Virus record (IMG/VR): IMGVR_UViG_3300020442_001798
Location: 1 to 58,084 of that record
Source of the DNA: a virus
Reading direction: 5' to 3' (one strand)
Length of the DNA: 58,084 nucleotides
Numbering within the stretch: the first letter of the stretch is position 1; each line of letters begins with the position of its first letter. Shown one piece after another: positions 7,394 through 17,800 of this stretch. The translations under genes were made by a program, and so were the position numbers. The notes below the pieces were generated by a model. It was given only the letters and a program-made list of their open reading frames with translations, did not search any database and was not told the origin of the DNA.

Positions 7394-7696
7394 ATGGCAC
7401 AAAATAAAGATTTGCACGAAGGCGTGGAGATTGTGTTCGCAGACGGAAACAAGAGAGTTATTAAGCCTCTCACTATTAGACAGCTTAGGAAGTTTATGAA
7501 AGTTGCAAACGAACTTAAGACTGATGATGAGGCCATGACTGATGCAGACATTGACCGTATGGTTGAAGCCGCAAGCATTGCTCTTGCTAAGGTAGACCCA
7601 GATCTTGCAGGTGACCCTGAGGGCTTGGAAGACATTCTTGACCTACGTTGTTTTGGTGAGCTGATGTCTGCTGCTATGGGTGCTGACCCAAACTAA
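7394..7696 (+). CDS. Tail assembly chaperone, short form (G-like)
   Basis: The 100-residue acidic, helical protein corresponds to the unshifted form of the tail chaperone pair that holds the tape measure during tail assembly. The strong AAGGAGA site at 7384-7390 sets the start. Its last codons carry the frameshift heptamer. The TIRQLRKFMKVANEL-like helix is typical of this family. Confidence 0.75.
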   Translation: MAQNKDLHEGVEIVFADGNKRVIKPLTIRQLRKFMKVANELKTDDEAMTDADIDRMVEAASIALAKVDPDLAGDPEGLEDILDLRCFGELMSAAMGADPN

Positions 7697-8022
7697 TTGA
7701 GGGGGAAGAATCTGACGGTGACCCCCTACTTTGGGAGGAAATGCCTCTTCTAAAATATGAGTCAGAACTCCTAGTCAAATGTGGGGCTTGGAAAAGCATT
7801 TATGACTTAGAAGAATCACTAACGCTCCATGAGATGTTTACCTTGTATCGTGCTGCAACGAATGATTTTAACATGAATGTTAAAGCTCTTGCAGCAACTC
7901 AGGGCGCAGATGTTGATTGGGAAGAGGATTGGTATGATCCTGAGCCACCTAAGCCACCAGAAGTGCTTGAAGGTGGCGATCTGCGCTTTATGCCCATCGG
8001 TTTGGGCTATGAAGGTGACTAA
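7394..8022 (+). CDS. Tail assembly chaperone, -1 frameshift product (GT-like)
   Basis: Ribosomes slipping back one base at CCCAAAC (7687-7693) would leave the G frame before its TAA and continue in the frame ending at 8022, adding about 109 residues. That frame is open from 7687 on and passes the ATG at 7741, so the downstream part is best seen as the T domain, not a separate gene. Coordinates are join(7394-7693, 7693-8022). The arrangement follows the conserved G/GT frameshift of siphovirus tail genes and lies immediately before the tape measure. Confidence 0.8.
7687..7726 (+). promoter_or_regulatory. Programmed -1 ribosomal frameshift signal
   Basis: The heptamer C-CCA-AAC at 7687-7693 fits X-XXY-YYZ in the frame of the upstream gene (GAC CCA AAC TAA). 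A 7-nt spacer (7694-7700) separates it from GGGGG (7701-7705), which can pair with CCCCC (7722-7726). Heptamer, spacer and stem are all of the type needed for -1 shifting. Confidence 0.8.
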
Positions 8023-8040
8023 TTGTTGCTTTATTGTAAC

Positions 8041-8054
8041 GATAATGGGATAAT
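8041..8054 (+). promoter_or_regulatory. Possible promoter before the tape measure gene
   Basis: Two GATAAT boxes lie at 8041-8046 and 8049-8054, and TTGCTT (8026-8031) sits 17 nt before the second. The ATG at 8069 lacks a clear ribosome site. It could be a promoter like others in this genome, but the boxes are less exact. Confidence 0.35.
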
Positions 8055-8068
8055 TACTATGGTGAACT

Positions 8069-11000
8069 ATGGCTTCTAATGATATTGATATCAGGGTATT
8101 AGTAAGCGGCGAAGATCAGTTAAAAAACTTATCTGCATCGCTGCGAAATCTTACTGTATCACTTAACGATGGGGTTAAGTCTACAGCGAATTTTGATGCT
8201 AGACAGCGTGCCCTTAATCAAGCATTAGGCAATACTGGTCGTGGTTTAAATCAACATGCTAAGTCTGCAAAGCAGGCTATGTCGAACCAGCGTGTTCTGG
8301 GTGACGAATTAAGAAGAACTCAAAGAGATCTTAGGAGTTTACAAAATCTTGCTAATAAGGGCTTTAATATTAAAGGTCTTAATCAGACAATTGCTGGCCT
8401 CCAGCAAGTAAATAAACAAATGCGTGGCATTAAAGCTCGCACTTTTGTTAGCGACATGAGGGGCATTGGTCTTGAGATGCGTCGTGTTGGTAAAGACCTC
8501 CAGTTTGTTGGTCGAAGCCTGATTATTGGTCTGACTGCTCCGCTATTAATGTTTTCTAGAAGAGCTGTTGACGCTTTTAAGACTATTGAGAAAGAACAGA
8601 TTCGATTAGCTAAGATTACTGACTTGAATATTGATACGAATGAGCAACACGCTAACACGTTTGATCGTTTGACAAATTCTATAAAAGAAACCAGTCAGGA
8701 GTTAGGTATTCAACAAAGTTTGCTGACTGGTGTGACTGCCGATTTTGCTCAGCTTGGTATTGATGTTCAAAAAGCTGGTGAAGTTTTGACGGGTCTCACA
8801 GAGTTAAGTGGCCAGTTAACAATTCTTGGTGATATGGATGTTAGTGAAGCTAAAGAGCTTGTTCAGACTGTGTTCCTTGGTACACAGAGGGCACTTGAGA
8901 CTTCTGGCAGGCTTATTGGTCCGGGCGAAGAGTTTGCTAATGTAGCAGAAAGGCAAGTGTTTGCTCTGAAGAGTGTTCGTGGCCAAATGTTTCTTTTCAA
9001 CGCAATTGAAAATACAACCGCCCTTTCTTTGCGAGATCTGGCAACAGCAATGCCTGAGGCTGGTGCGGCTGCAAGATTTATGGGTCTCAACTTTACTGAG
9101 ACAGCAGCTTTGCTTGCTCCTATGAAGGCTGCTGGTTTTGATGTAAGCGAATCTGCTAATGGTTTAAAAATCTCTTTGCAGAGAATGGTTGCTCCTACTA
9201 TTAAAGCTGAAAAAGCAATGGCTGCTTTGAAACAAGAGTTTAATGATCCTGCTCTGTCTGAAGCTTTTGATGATATTGGTGGTACAGGTATTAAGTCGAT
9301 TCAGGGTCTTGTTGATGTTACTGCAAGGTTGAAAGAAGAAGGGGCTGAGGCTGTTAATACGTTCTACAAAGAATTATTCCAAGGCCGTCAGGGTCCGAGA
9401 ATGGCTACCGCCGCGATGGACATGGTTGCTTTCCAAGATGAGTTGCGTAGAACTGGTACTGCGGCTAATGATTTTAATAAAGCCATTCAGGATGCTATGG
9501 ATGGTGCCCAGATTCCTGATCTTCCTGCTATTGACACAATTGAAGGGATTTCTACTGTAGCTAGAATTGCCGCAAGTAAAGCTGGCGAAGAAATTGATTC
9601 TTTGGGTAGAGCTGTTACTCAAACAGATATTGATACAGCGAAGATGGTCAGAAGAGAAATTATTGACAAAATGGAAGAGGGACTTCTGGATGTAGAGGAA
9701 ATAGGTAGTGAGTCCGGTAAGGCATTGATGATTAACTTCCTTGGTGCAGCTAATGCTCAGGCTATTGCCACTAAAGAGCTTGATGTTGCTTTAGCTTCAA
9801 CTAGTGCATCTATTGATAGAATGAAGGTTGCTTTTACAAACTTTGCGGCTGCTGCTGTAGAGCAGTTTGCTCCTTTTATTGAAGATCTATCTGTTTTTGT
9901 TCAAGATCTTGTTCGTAAATTTGAAGCTCTTTCACCACAAACAAAGAAGATTATGGCGTTCGCAGCTGCATCGGCTGCGGCTCTTGGTCCTCTTGTTTTT
10001 GTTCTAGGCCAGATGAAACTTGCTGCTGGTGTTGCTGTTGAGTCTATTTTTAGGTTTGTTCCGGGCCTTAAAACTTTAAGCATAGAGTCTGTTGCTACAA
10101 ACACTGGTCTGCGTAGAATGAATACCGCTCTAACTATGCAGGGTAATACTATTGTTAACACAAACGGTAGATTTAAGACATTTATTGCAACTCTTGCTGG
10201 TGGATCTGGACCTATTGGAAAGATAGCCGACAAGTTCGGTGTAATGACTGGCATTCTGTCTAAGACTGAAACAATTGGTAGTGATGTCGCTACAGCTATG
10301 ACACAGATGTCAAGTAACGCAACAAAAGCTGCTGCTGGTCTAGGAGCTGTTAGCGATGAAATGATGGCAGATGCTGGTGTTGTAATGAGAGGCAATTCTT
10401 TTGCTGATGCCACGACAGGTAAGTTTATAAGTCACGATGAGGTTAGAAATCGTGGTATCCCATTAGCTAAAGATTTTGATCCCACGCCAGATCCTAAGCG
10501 TCGTATGGCTAAAGTTTTTGACCCTTTGAAGACAGGTGCTCAGAAGGCCGCTATTGCTGTTACGGCTCCGTTTAGGGCGATGCGTACCCAGTTTGCTTTG
10601 ACAAGGGCTGCTGGTGGTGGTTTCTTTAAGTCGATGTCTGCTGGTGCTTTTGGTTTTTCTAAGTCTTTGTTGCATGTCACCAAGGTGATGAAGCTTTTAA
10701 AGATTGCTTTAGTGAGCACTGGTATTGGTGCAATACTTATAGGTATTGGTGCTCTGATTGCTGTAGTTGTTAAGAACTTTGATAAAATTAAGGACGCTGC
10801 TGGCAATGCAATGGGTAAGCTTAGTTCTGCTTTTGAAGCTGTTAAGCGAGCAGTTATGGCAATTATTCGTCCATTTGTTGATCTTATTGCTTCTCTTGCT
10901 GGTGCGGGTGAGTCTGTCGGCGGTGTTGATGCATTGGGTAGTGCTTTTGAGTCAGTTGCTGGATTCATAGAGAAAGCGGCTCTTAAGGTTGAAGAGTTTG

Positions 11001-13462
11001 TGGTTAATTATGTTCAGCCACTTTTGTATCATGCTATGAGTATTATTGGTGGTGTTATTAAGGCTGTGGGTGGAGTTTTCAAAGCCGTAGTTCAGTTAAT
11101 TGATGTGTTTAGGGGTGGCGGTACAAGTATTGGTGATGTTCTCAATACTTTGTTGGGTGCGATTAAGGCTTTGGCTAAGGGTTTGCTTCGTCCGTTTGCT
11201 GGTCCACTGATTAGTCTTGTAAACATGTTTGGTGTGGTTGCTGAAAATATTATCAATGCCTTTATATACGCTTTTGAGGGTATAACTAGAGGTGTTCTTT
11301 TTGTTGCGAGATTGTTCCCGATGGCTATTGGTGCTGGTATTAGAATTGCTGGTGGCGTGGTCGCAGATTTTGTTTCTGCGTTTGCGGCAGGAATTGATTT
11401 AATTGGTAAAGGGCTAGGTTTCATATCTGGCGGTCTAATTGGTGGTGAGAGTGGTCTAAAGGGTGTCGCTGAAAGTATCAGGGGTGCTGCTAATAATTTG
11501 GGTAACAGTATTTCAAGTTCAATGGATGGCTTGGATGCTAGTGTTGCTGATTTCTTCTCTAATATGAGATCAGGTGTGAGTGATTTCACTAATGGTGCTG
11601 CTGATAGCTTTGCTGAGTTGATAAACAGTCTTGTTGATGATAACGACATCAAAGGTGCTGGCGATGATCTTATGGATGGTCTTGGTGAGTCTGTTGAAGA
11701 TAATGTCGATGAGGTTGTTGATCCTCTTGTTGATACTTTTGGTGATGGTGGCGGTGCTGCTGGGGATGCTTTTGCTAAGAAGTTTGCTGAAGCATTGAAG
11801 GGTATACAACAGAAATTTGTTGATCTTGTTGGTGATTTCTTCTCTGATGAGATTAGTAATGTTGTTGATGGTCTGACTGATGCTCTTGAGGATCAGCGTG
11901 ATGCTGCTCTGGCCGTGTTTGATGATCAAATTGATGTTATCGACAAACTGGAGAAAGCTGAAATCTCTCTTACTAAGCAGAGAGAATTTGAAGCGAACAA
12001 GCGCAAGTTGCTGGATGAGCGCGAGTTGAATCGTCAGAATTTTGTTCGTAATCGTGCGCTGGCTATTTATGAGGGTCGTGTTGATGATGCTCGTATGTTG
12101 GATCGTGAAGAGCAGAAGAGCAAGATGGATTCTGCTTCACAGATTTCTGATTTGGAGCAGAAGCGTAATGAGGATCTTCGTAAAGAGAATCTTGATTTCT
12201 TGAAGGATTCTATTAAGGATGCTAAGAAAGAGGCGGATAAGTTCTTTAAGGAGCAGATTGCTGCGTTTAAGGAGGCTTCGAAGGATATTACGAAGTTTGC
12301 TCCTCAGACGATTGAGGATTATGAACAGCAGTTGACTGATCTGACGGATCTTGCTACTCAGTTCAGCGACGATAATGCTGTTGAGTTTGCTAAGACGTTT
12401 GATGAGATGCGAACGAAGATTAATACAGATATGCCAAACAAGGTTGTTGGTGTATTTGGTACTAATCTTGATACTTTGATTACCACTGCTAAAGACAAGT
12501 ACGGTTTGGATACTGTTGATAAGGGTATTGTTGGTGCGACTGTGAGCCTTTTGACTCAGATGGGTGATGCGTTTAGTCCAACTGGTGAGTATGCTAGTTC
12601 AATTAATACTAATTGGAGCAGTATTGTTGATGCTATTGAGGCTGAGATAACTGATACTGGTGCTGATGGTATTGCTGCTGCTATTGAAGATAAAGGTCCA
12701 CAAGCTGTGCTTGAAGAGGCAATTAAGAATGCAGAAGAAACTATTCTTAATGAGTGGAGGGGTACTGTTGGTCATATTATTTCTGAGGTTGATGATCTTG
12801 CTGGTTTGATGGACCCGATGATTGAGAATGTTCTTGAGGCTCAGATGGCTTTTGAGGCTTTGGAGGAGGCGGCTAATGCTGCTGCTAATGCCACATCTGG
12901 TATCGGAGATGGTAACTTTAAAGTTCAGCCTTTAATTAATGATTACGCTGCTGCTGATATGAATATTGTTGTTAATGCTAGCCTTGCTGAAATTGTTTCT
13001 GACAAAGCAATGATTCCTAAGACGCTTCCTCCGGGTGCAATGTTTTATCGGAATGGCGGCATAGTTCCTTCGTTTGCTAATGGTGGCAGGGTGCCTTCGT
13101 TTGCTCCGGGTGGGTATATGACTCCGGGCTTTGCTTCAACGCCTATCCCCGCAGTGCTTCATGGTGGCGAATTTGTTCTTAACAGGCAGGCTGTGCAAAA
13201 CATTGGTATGACTGCCTCAATGCTTACTTCTTTGAATAAGGCAAGGTTTAGAAGTCCGGGTGGTATGGGTGCTGGCTATTCTTCAGGTGTAGTAAACAAC
13301 ACTACGAGTACGACAAATATTTATGTTGAGAACTTTATTGGTGAAGATGAGTGGTTTAATAGCATGGTGCAGCAGTATGATATGAAAGTTAGACCTATGA
13401 AAGACAAGCAGTACAATATGGAGAATAGGTTCTATACCACTTACAAGGGTGCTAGTTACTGA
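8069..13462 (+). CDS. Tape measure protein
   Basis: At 1,797 residues this is the largest protein in the window. It sets tail length and moves with DNA into the cell. Residues about 30-140 are predicted coiled coil. About 170-480 resembles the TP901-type tape measure core, with AMPEAGAAARFMGLNFTE-like segments. A strongly hydrophobic stretch at about 873-903 and further ones between about 970 and 1150 would cross the host membrane during injection. Long charged helices occupy about 1240-1420. The C-terminus carries PSFANGG and VLHGGEFVLN-like motifs common in tape measure ends. Tail length of roughly 0.15 nm per residue would suggest a tail near 270 nm. The stretch 11,900-12,400 uses mostly G- or T-ending codons. 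Confidence 0.95.
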   Translation: MASNDIDIRVLVSGEDQLKNLSASLRNLTVSLNDGVKSTANFDARQRALNQALGNTGRGLNQHAKSAKQAMSNQRVLGDELRRTQRDLRSLQNLANKGFNIKGLNQTIAGLQQVNKQMRGIKARTFVSDMRGIGLEMRRVGKDLQFVGRSLIIGLTAPLLMFSRRAVDAFKTIEKEQIRLAKITDLNIDTNEQHANTFDRLTNSIKETSQELGIQQSLLTGVTADFAQLGIDVQKAGEVLTGLTELSGQLTILGDMDVSEAKELVQTVFLGTQRALETSGRLIGPGEEFANVAERQVFALKSVRGQMFLFNAIENTTALSLRDLATAMPEAGAAARFMGLNFTETAALLAPMKAAGFDVSESANGLKISLQRMVAPTIKAEKAMAALKQEFNDPALSEAFDDIGGTGIKSIQGLVDVTARLKEEGAEAVNTFYKELFQGRQGPRMATAAMDMVAFQDELRRTGTAANDFNKAIQDAMDGAQIPDLPAIDTIEGISTVARIAASKAGEEIDSLGRAVTQTDIDTAKMVRREIIDKMEEGLLDVEEIGSESGKALMINFLGAANAQAIATKELDVALASTSASIDRMKVAFTNFAAAAVEQFAPFIEDLSVFVQDLVRKFEALSPQTKKIMAFAAASAAALGPLVFVLGQMKLAAGVAVESIFRFVPGLKTLSIESVATNTGLRRMNTALTMQGNTIVNTNGRFKTFIATLAGGSGPIGKIADKFGVMTGILSKTETIGSDVATAMTQMSSNATKAAAGLGAVSDEMMADAGVVMRGNSFADATTGKFISHDEVRNRGIPLAKDFDPTPDPKRRMAKVFDPLKTGAQKAAIAVTAPFRAMRTQFALTRAAGGGFFKSMSAGAFGFSKSLLHVTKVMKLLKIALVSTGIGAILIGIGALIAVVVKNFDKIKDAAGNAMGKLSSAFEAVKRAVMAIIRPFVDLIASLAGAGESVGGVDALGSAFESVAGFIEKAALKVEEFVVNYVQPLLYHAMSIIGGVIKAVGGVFKAVVQLIDVFRGGGTSIGDVLNTLLGAIKALAKGLLRPFAGPLISLVNMFGVVAENIINAFIYAFEGITRGVLFVARLFPMAIGAGIRIAGGVVADFVSAFAAGIDLIGKGLGFISGGLIGGESGLKGVAESIRGAANNLGNSISSSMDGLDASVADFFSNMRSGVSDFTNGAADSFAELINSLVDDNDIKGAGDDLMDGLGESVEDNVDEVVDPLVDTFGDGGGAAGDAFAKKFAEALKGIQQKFVDLVGDFFSDEISNVVDGLTDALEDQRDAALAVFDDQIDVIDKLEKAEISLTKQREFEANKRKLLDERELNRQNFVRNRALAIYEGRVDDARMLDREEQKSKMDSASQISDLEQKRNEDLRKENLDFLKDSIKDAKKEADKFFKEQIAAFKEASKDITKFAPQTIEDYEQQLTDLTDLATQFSDDNAVEFAKTFDEMRTKINTDMPNKVVGVFGTNLDTLITTAKDKYGLDTVDKGIVGATVSLLTQMGDAFSPTGEYASSINTNWSSIVDAIEAEITDTGADGIAAAIEDKGPQAVLEEAIKNAEETILNEWRGTVGHIISEVDDLAGLMDPMIENVLEAQMAFEALEEAANAAANATSGIGDGNFKVQPLINDYAAADMNIVVNASLAEIVSDKAMIPKTLPPGAMFYRNGGIVPSFANGGRVPSFAPGGYMTPGFASTPIPAVLHGGEFVLNRQAVQNIGMTASMLTSLNKARFRSPGGMGAGYSSGVVNNTTSTTNIYVENFIGEDEWFNSMVQQYDMKVRPMKDKQYNMENRFYTTYKGASY

Positions 13463-13464
13463 TT

Positions 13465-13884
13465 ATGGCGGTGATTAGTAATCAGCAGACTGATCTTGTT
13501 AAGTATTTGTCTTTAAATGGGAGCGAGCTGACAGTTGGGGCGGCTCAGCATTCTAGTTCAGAGCAGTTAAATATTTCTGATGTTGAAACGGCTGGCGGTA
13601 GAATTAAAAGGTATCACAAAAAGAATAAAAGATCTTTGAGTGTTTCTTATGATTATATCCCTTCAAATTCAGATAAGACTGTTGATGGTCGTAAAGGGCG
13701 GGATTTTATTTATAATCTTGCGACTACTGCTCCTCAGGTGACAATTGCTTACAAAGATGAACCAACGGGGGCATCTGTTTCATACACTGGTTTTATTGAT
13801 AGTTATTCAGAGAGTATAATTAGAAGAGATCCTGTAGGCCAGTGCGTCTATTATCAGGTTAATTTTGAACTTGTGGAGGCATAA
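13465..13884 (+). CDS. Distal tail protein, short paralogue
   Basis: The 139-residue protein lies immediately after the tape measure, where distal tail proteins occur. Its C-terminal 95 residues align by eye with the end of the next gene product: a KRSLSVSYDYIP/RKTFSINWTMLP strand pair, DKTVD..KGRD/DQTVD..FGRD, and YSESIIRRD/YSENLIRRD. It probably forms part of the tail tip hub. Confidence 0.6.
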   Translation: MAVISNQQTDLVKYLSLNGSELTVGAAQHSSSEQLNISDVETAGGRIKRYHKKNKRSLSVSYDYIPSNSDKTVDGRKGRDFIYNLATTAPQVTIAYKDEPTGASVSYTGFIDSYSESIIRRDPVGQCVYYQVNFELVEA

Positions 13885-14885
13885 TGGCTAGTTGGAGTGG
13901 TTCAACATATTCTTTTACTCAGTCTCTTAGTGCGGTAGATTTTTATGGTACTGGGGAAGTCGAAGGGATTTCTGCTTCTCTTAGTGGTTCAGTCACACTT
14001 TCTGTCTCTGTTACAAAAACCACTTCTGGGTCTGCAAATTTAAGCGGGGATGTCCCAACCACTTCGGTTGCTACTAGGATTCAACCGGCTAGCGCATCTT
14101 TGGATGGCAGCGTTAGTCTTACTGCAATAGGTGGCAGATTAGCAACCATATCGGTGTCTTTTTCACCATCGGTTTCTTTAACTTCTTCTACGATTAAGGA
14201 AGCTTTTGCCGCTTCCGCTTTGTCTTCCGATGTAAATCTTACTGCTACATCTTTGAAAGAAACTTTTGCTGATTCTGCAACGTCAGGCAGTCTAAACCTT
14301 TCTGTGACTGCTTTAGAAATTCTATTTGCTACTGCTGATCTTACTGGCACATTGGTGAGTGTTGTCGTTGGTAGAGAAATTCTTTTCACAGGCTCTTCCA
14401 TAGAAATAACTTCTAATGTTATTCTTCCGGGCACTACAAAATTTGGTCCTAATGTTGTTGAAGATGTTGAAACAATTAGGACTTTGATAGCGATTGATGG
14501 CAAACCTTTGAGTGAGCACAATCGTAATTTTGATTCAAACATTATTCAGTCATTTGTTGAAAATAGAAACTGGGCATCTACTAGGAGTAGGTATTACAAA
14601 GCATCTAGTGGTCGAAAAACTTTTTCTATTAACTGGACTATGTTGCCTAGTTTGAGAGATCAGACTGTTGATAAGCGATTTGGTCGGGATAAAGTGCATG
14701 AGATTGCTACAGATCCTGAAGTGCACACTTTGAAACTTCTTGATTTCGATAGCGACGGAACTACTCCTTACACAGAAACAGAGTATAATGTATTGGTGAA
14801 ATCTTACAGCGAAAATTTGATTCGTAGAGATATCGGTAATGATATGTATTTGTGGGATTGTTCTATTGAATTGGAGGAAGTCTAA
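13884..14885 (+). CDS. Distal tail protein with N-terminal beta repeats
   Basis: The last 110 of 333 residues are paralogous to the previous protein. The N-terminal two thirds consist of about seven degenerate repeats of roughly 25-28 residues, with cores such as SASLDGSVSLTA, SDVNLTATSLKETFADS and GSLNLSVTALEILFA. These suggest a beta-structured extension, possibly exposed at the tail tip. The start codon overlaps the previous stop (TAATG). The repeat part may contribute to receptor binding, but that is inference. Confidence 0.6.
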   Translation: MASWSGSTYSFTQSLSAVDFYGTGEVEGISASLSGSVTLSVSVTKTTSGSANLSGDVPTTSVATRIQPASASLDGSVSLTAIGGRLATISVSFSPSVSLTSSTIKEAFAASALSSDVNLTATSLKETFADSATSGSLNLSVTALEILFATADLTGTLVSVVVGREILFTGSSIEITSNVILPGTTKFGPNVVEDVETIRTLIAIDGKPLSEHNRNFDSNIIQSFVENRNWASTRSRYYKASSGRKTFSINWTMLPSLRDQTVDKRFGRDKVHEIATDPEVHTLKLLDFDSDGTTPYTETEYNVLVKSYSENLIRRDIGNDMYLWDCSIELEEV

Positions 14886-17800
14886 ATGATTACCTCTGAC
14901 ATTTATGGTAATACTCTCACTAACACTTTTGATTCCAAGATCATTTCTGCTTCACAGAGACTTAAGCCCAAGGTTATCGCTGACTGGCTGACTAGCAAGA
15001 ACTGCACAACGCTGTCTATTTCAGTCGATGCTAATAATCAGCATAGTTCAAACTCTCAGGGTGATTTGGGGTATTTCTTTGCTCCTGAGCAGGCTATGAA
15101 TGGCTATGAGAGGCAGTCGTTTACTTGGGCTGTTGCAGACGCTAAAGATGTGGATGGAAACACGATTAAGGCTGATGGGACTTGGCACGCTATGCCCGCA
15201 GACCTTAGTGATGATTATGAGTTTGGTTGGTGGTCTGGTTCTGTTTCCACAAACACTGTTGAGTCAACTTATGGTGGCTACGAATTTACTAACAATCCAA
15301 CAGCAATCTTTACTTTTGATGATAGAAAGTGCAATATTGTCAGAGTAACGACTTCAGAATATTACGGTCAAGTTCACACTTATAGACTAACTGTTCGGAG
15401 TTCTGATTCAGGTGTTCCTAATCCTTTGCATACTGAGGTGATCACTATTCCTAGCGGTTCATATTATTTTGATCATTACCTGCCTTCTTCTTTGGGGCAT
15501 TCTACAATTGATACCGTTGAGGTGGAAATTATCTCCACTAGAAATCCATTGGATTATGGAAGAGTTCAGGAAGTTAATCCTATTTATCAGACAGATATTA
15601 GTGATGATGTAATTAGTTTGACTATGGATAATACTAGAGATTTGCACGTTACTGAGTTGCCGATTGCTGGTTCTGGTTCGGGATCTGTTGCTTTGAGTTT
15701 AGATAATACTGGCAAGGATTACAGCATCTTCAGCAGTTCTTCAGCTTATGGCCCCTACATGAAGAAAAATGTGAAGATTCAATCTTCTATTGGGTGGCAA
15801 ACTCAAAAGTATGACTCTCTTTTTGTAGAAAAAGAGTTGCGTGCGGGTATCAACGCTAGTGCAACAACTGTAACTCTTAATAACACGGACGATCTTCCAG
15901 ATGGGGGTTCCGGTGATGAATATGTGATGATTATTGATCCTGACAACTACACAAGAGAGTACGTGCTTGTTTCTGCAAAGACCGACACTTACACGCTTTC
16001 TATTTCTCAGCGAGGTTTTAATAATTCAATTGCACGTAGCCACGCTACTGGCACAAAGGTAGTTTTTGAAACCTATGAATATCCTGCCTACACGCCGACT
16101 TACATAAATGACTGGCAGGCTCAAAGTGATGCTATGACTTCTGGTGGTTCAAGTTCTGATTGGTCAAGATTTGCTTCCGAAAAGATTATTACTAATGGTT
16201 TCTTCTTAGAAAAAGCAACTGTTGCTGATGCTGTAAAGAATTTGCTTATGAGAGCTAACTATCCTCAGGCAGATTATTTGTCTTTGAATACTTTTGACAG
16301 ATCTGCTTTGGCTAAGGGTGCTATTTTGCACATGAATTTTTCTGAGCGTGCAATTGATAGGAGTGGTACAGAGATCCCTGTTTCAAATGGTTTGAGGGCA
16401 AGATTCTTCGCCATGCCTAACGGTCGCTTTAATAAAGTTAAAGATATTATTGCTGACGCTTTGGATAAGGAATTGTCTCAACTTGAAAAGGCTTTAGGTA
16501 GCAAAGCTTTTACTGTTGCGGACTTCACTGTAAATACGGTTGATATTAATGACAATAGTTCTTATGCATTAGATTTGATTGATTTCACATTTACCGATGC
16601 TGCCGGTGAAACAGTAGAGGATTATTACAATATGGTCTTTGATGGCTACTATATTGCACCAGACTCTGGTGATCAGGTTCTTGCTATTAACATTGCTCAT
16701 GGTGGTGTTCGTTTGTATTTAGAAGACACTTTGATCTTGGATAGTTATCGTGTCCATTCTGTCGGTCCGGGTGTTTATGAAGAGATTGAATCTGAAACTG
16801 TGAATTTGGTTGCGGGTAAGCCTTACAAAATTCGTATTGAGTCCTTCTATTCTGCTCCAACAAATGCATCTGATCAGTTTAGTATTTACTTACAGTATGC
16901 CGTAGGGAGCGATCCTCTTGCTATCGTACCTATTGAAAATGTTTACACTATGACTGCTATTGACCGTATTGGTTCTGTTGACGCTCCTTATACTGCTGGT
17001 TCGACTGATAGAAATAAAGTTAGAAATAATGGTGTGTATATTGGTGACATTTCTGTCGGTAAAGATGGCGGTCTTGTTTCTGACACTGAAAACTATTCTG
17101 TTCATTTTACTTCCACAGATTACATGCGTCTGCCTTATGATTTGTCTTGGGATTTAAATAACTCAAGTAGTGAAAATTATACTGGTGAGTGGTCAATCGA
17201 ATTGTACATCAAGCCGACGACAAGCGGGTTCGGGGGAGATTACGCTTACATTAGCAGTTTCGATGGCGCTTCTCCGACAGGTGGGTTTGAATTCTATGCG
17301 GACTCAAGTGAGCACGGATTTAAGATTGAAACATCATCAGGTATTGAATCAACTTCAGTCTCTGGCACGTTGAGCACTTCTGCTTGGTCACATATAATTG
17401 TCACTTATGACGGTACAGATATTAAGTACTATTTAAATGGTGATTTACAAGACACTTTGACTGTTGTCGGAACTATTTCGTCTTGGAACAATCTTGATAT
17501 TGGTTTCGGTGGTAGAAATGCTTACTATCTTATAGGCACAGGCGAAGTGGCACCCACAAGTCTTAAAGATTTTTACTTGGATCAATTCCTAATTTACAGC
17601 AAGGCTTTGTCTGCGGCACAGATTTCTGATCGGTACACAGAGGCGGTTATGCAACCTTTAACGGTTTACCCGTTCTTGTACGGCAATGAGGCTTCGGCTA
17701 AAGATATTATTGAAGAAATCACTTTAGCAGATTTAGGTCGTTTTTATATTGATGAGATCGGCAAAGCTCATTATGAACATTTTTATGCTTTCTTTGAGCC

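Noticed and set aside
7741-8022. An independent gene starting at ATG 7741
   Set aside because: Although GGGAGGAA lies just upstream, the frame is open back to the slippery heptamer and the layout matches G/GT, so a frameshifted extension explains it better. Internal initiation cannot be fully excluded.
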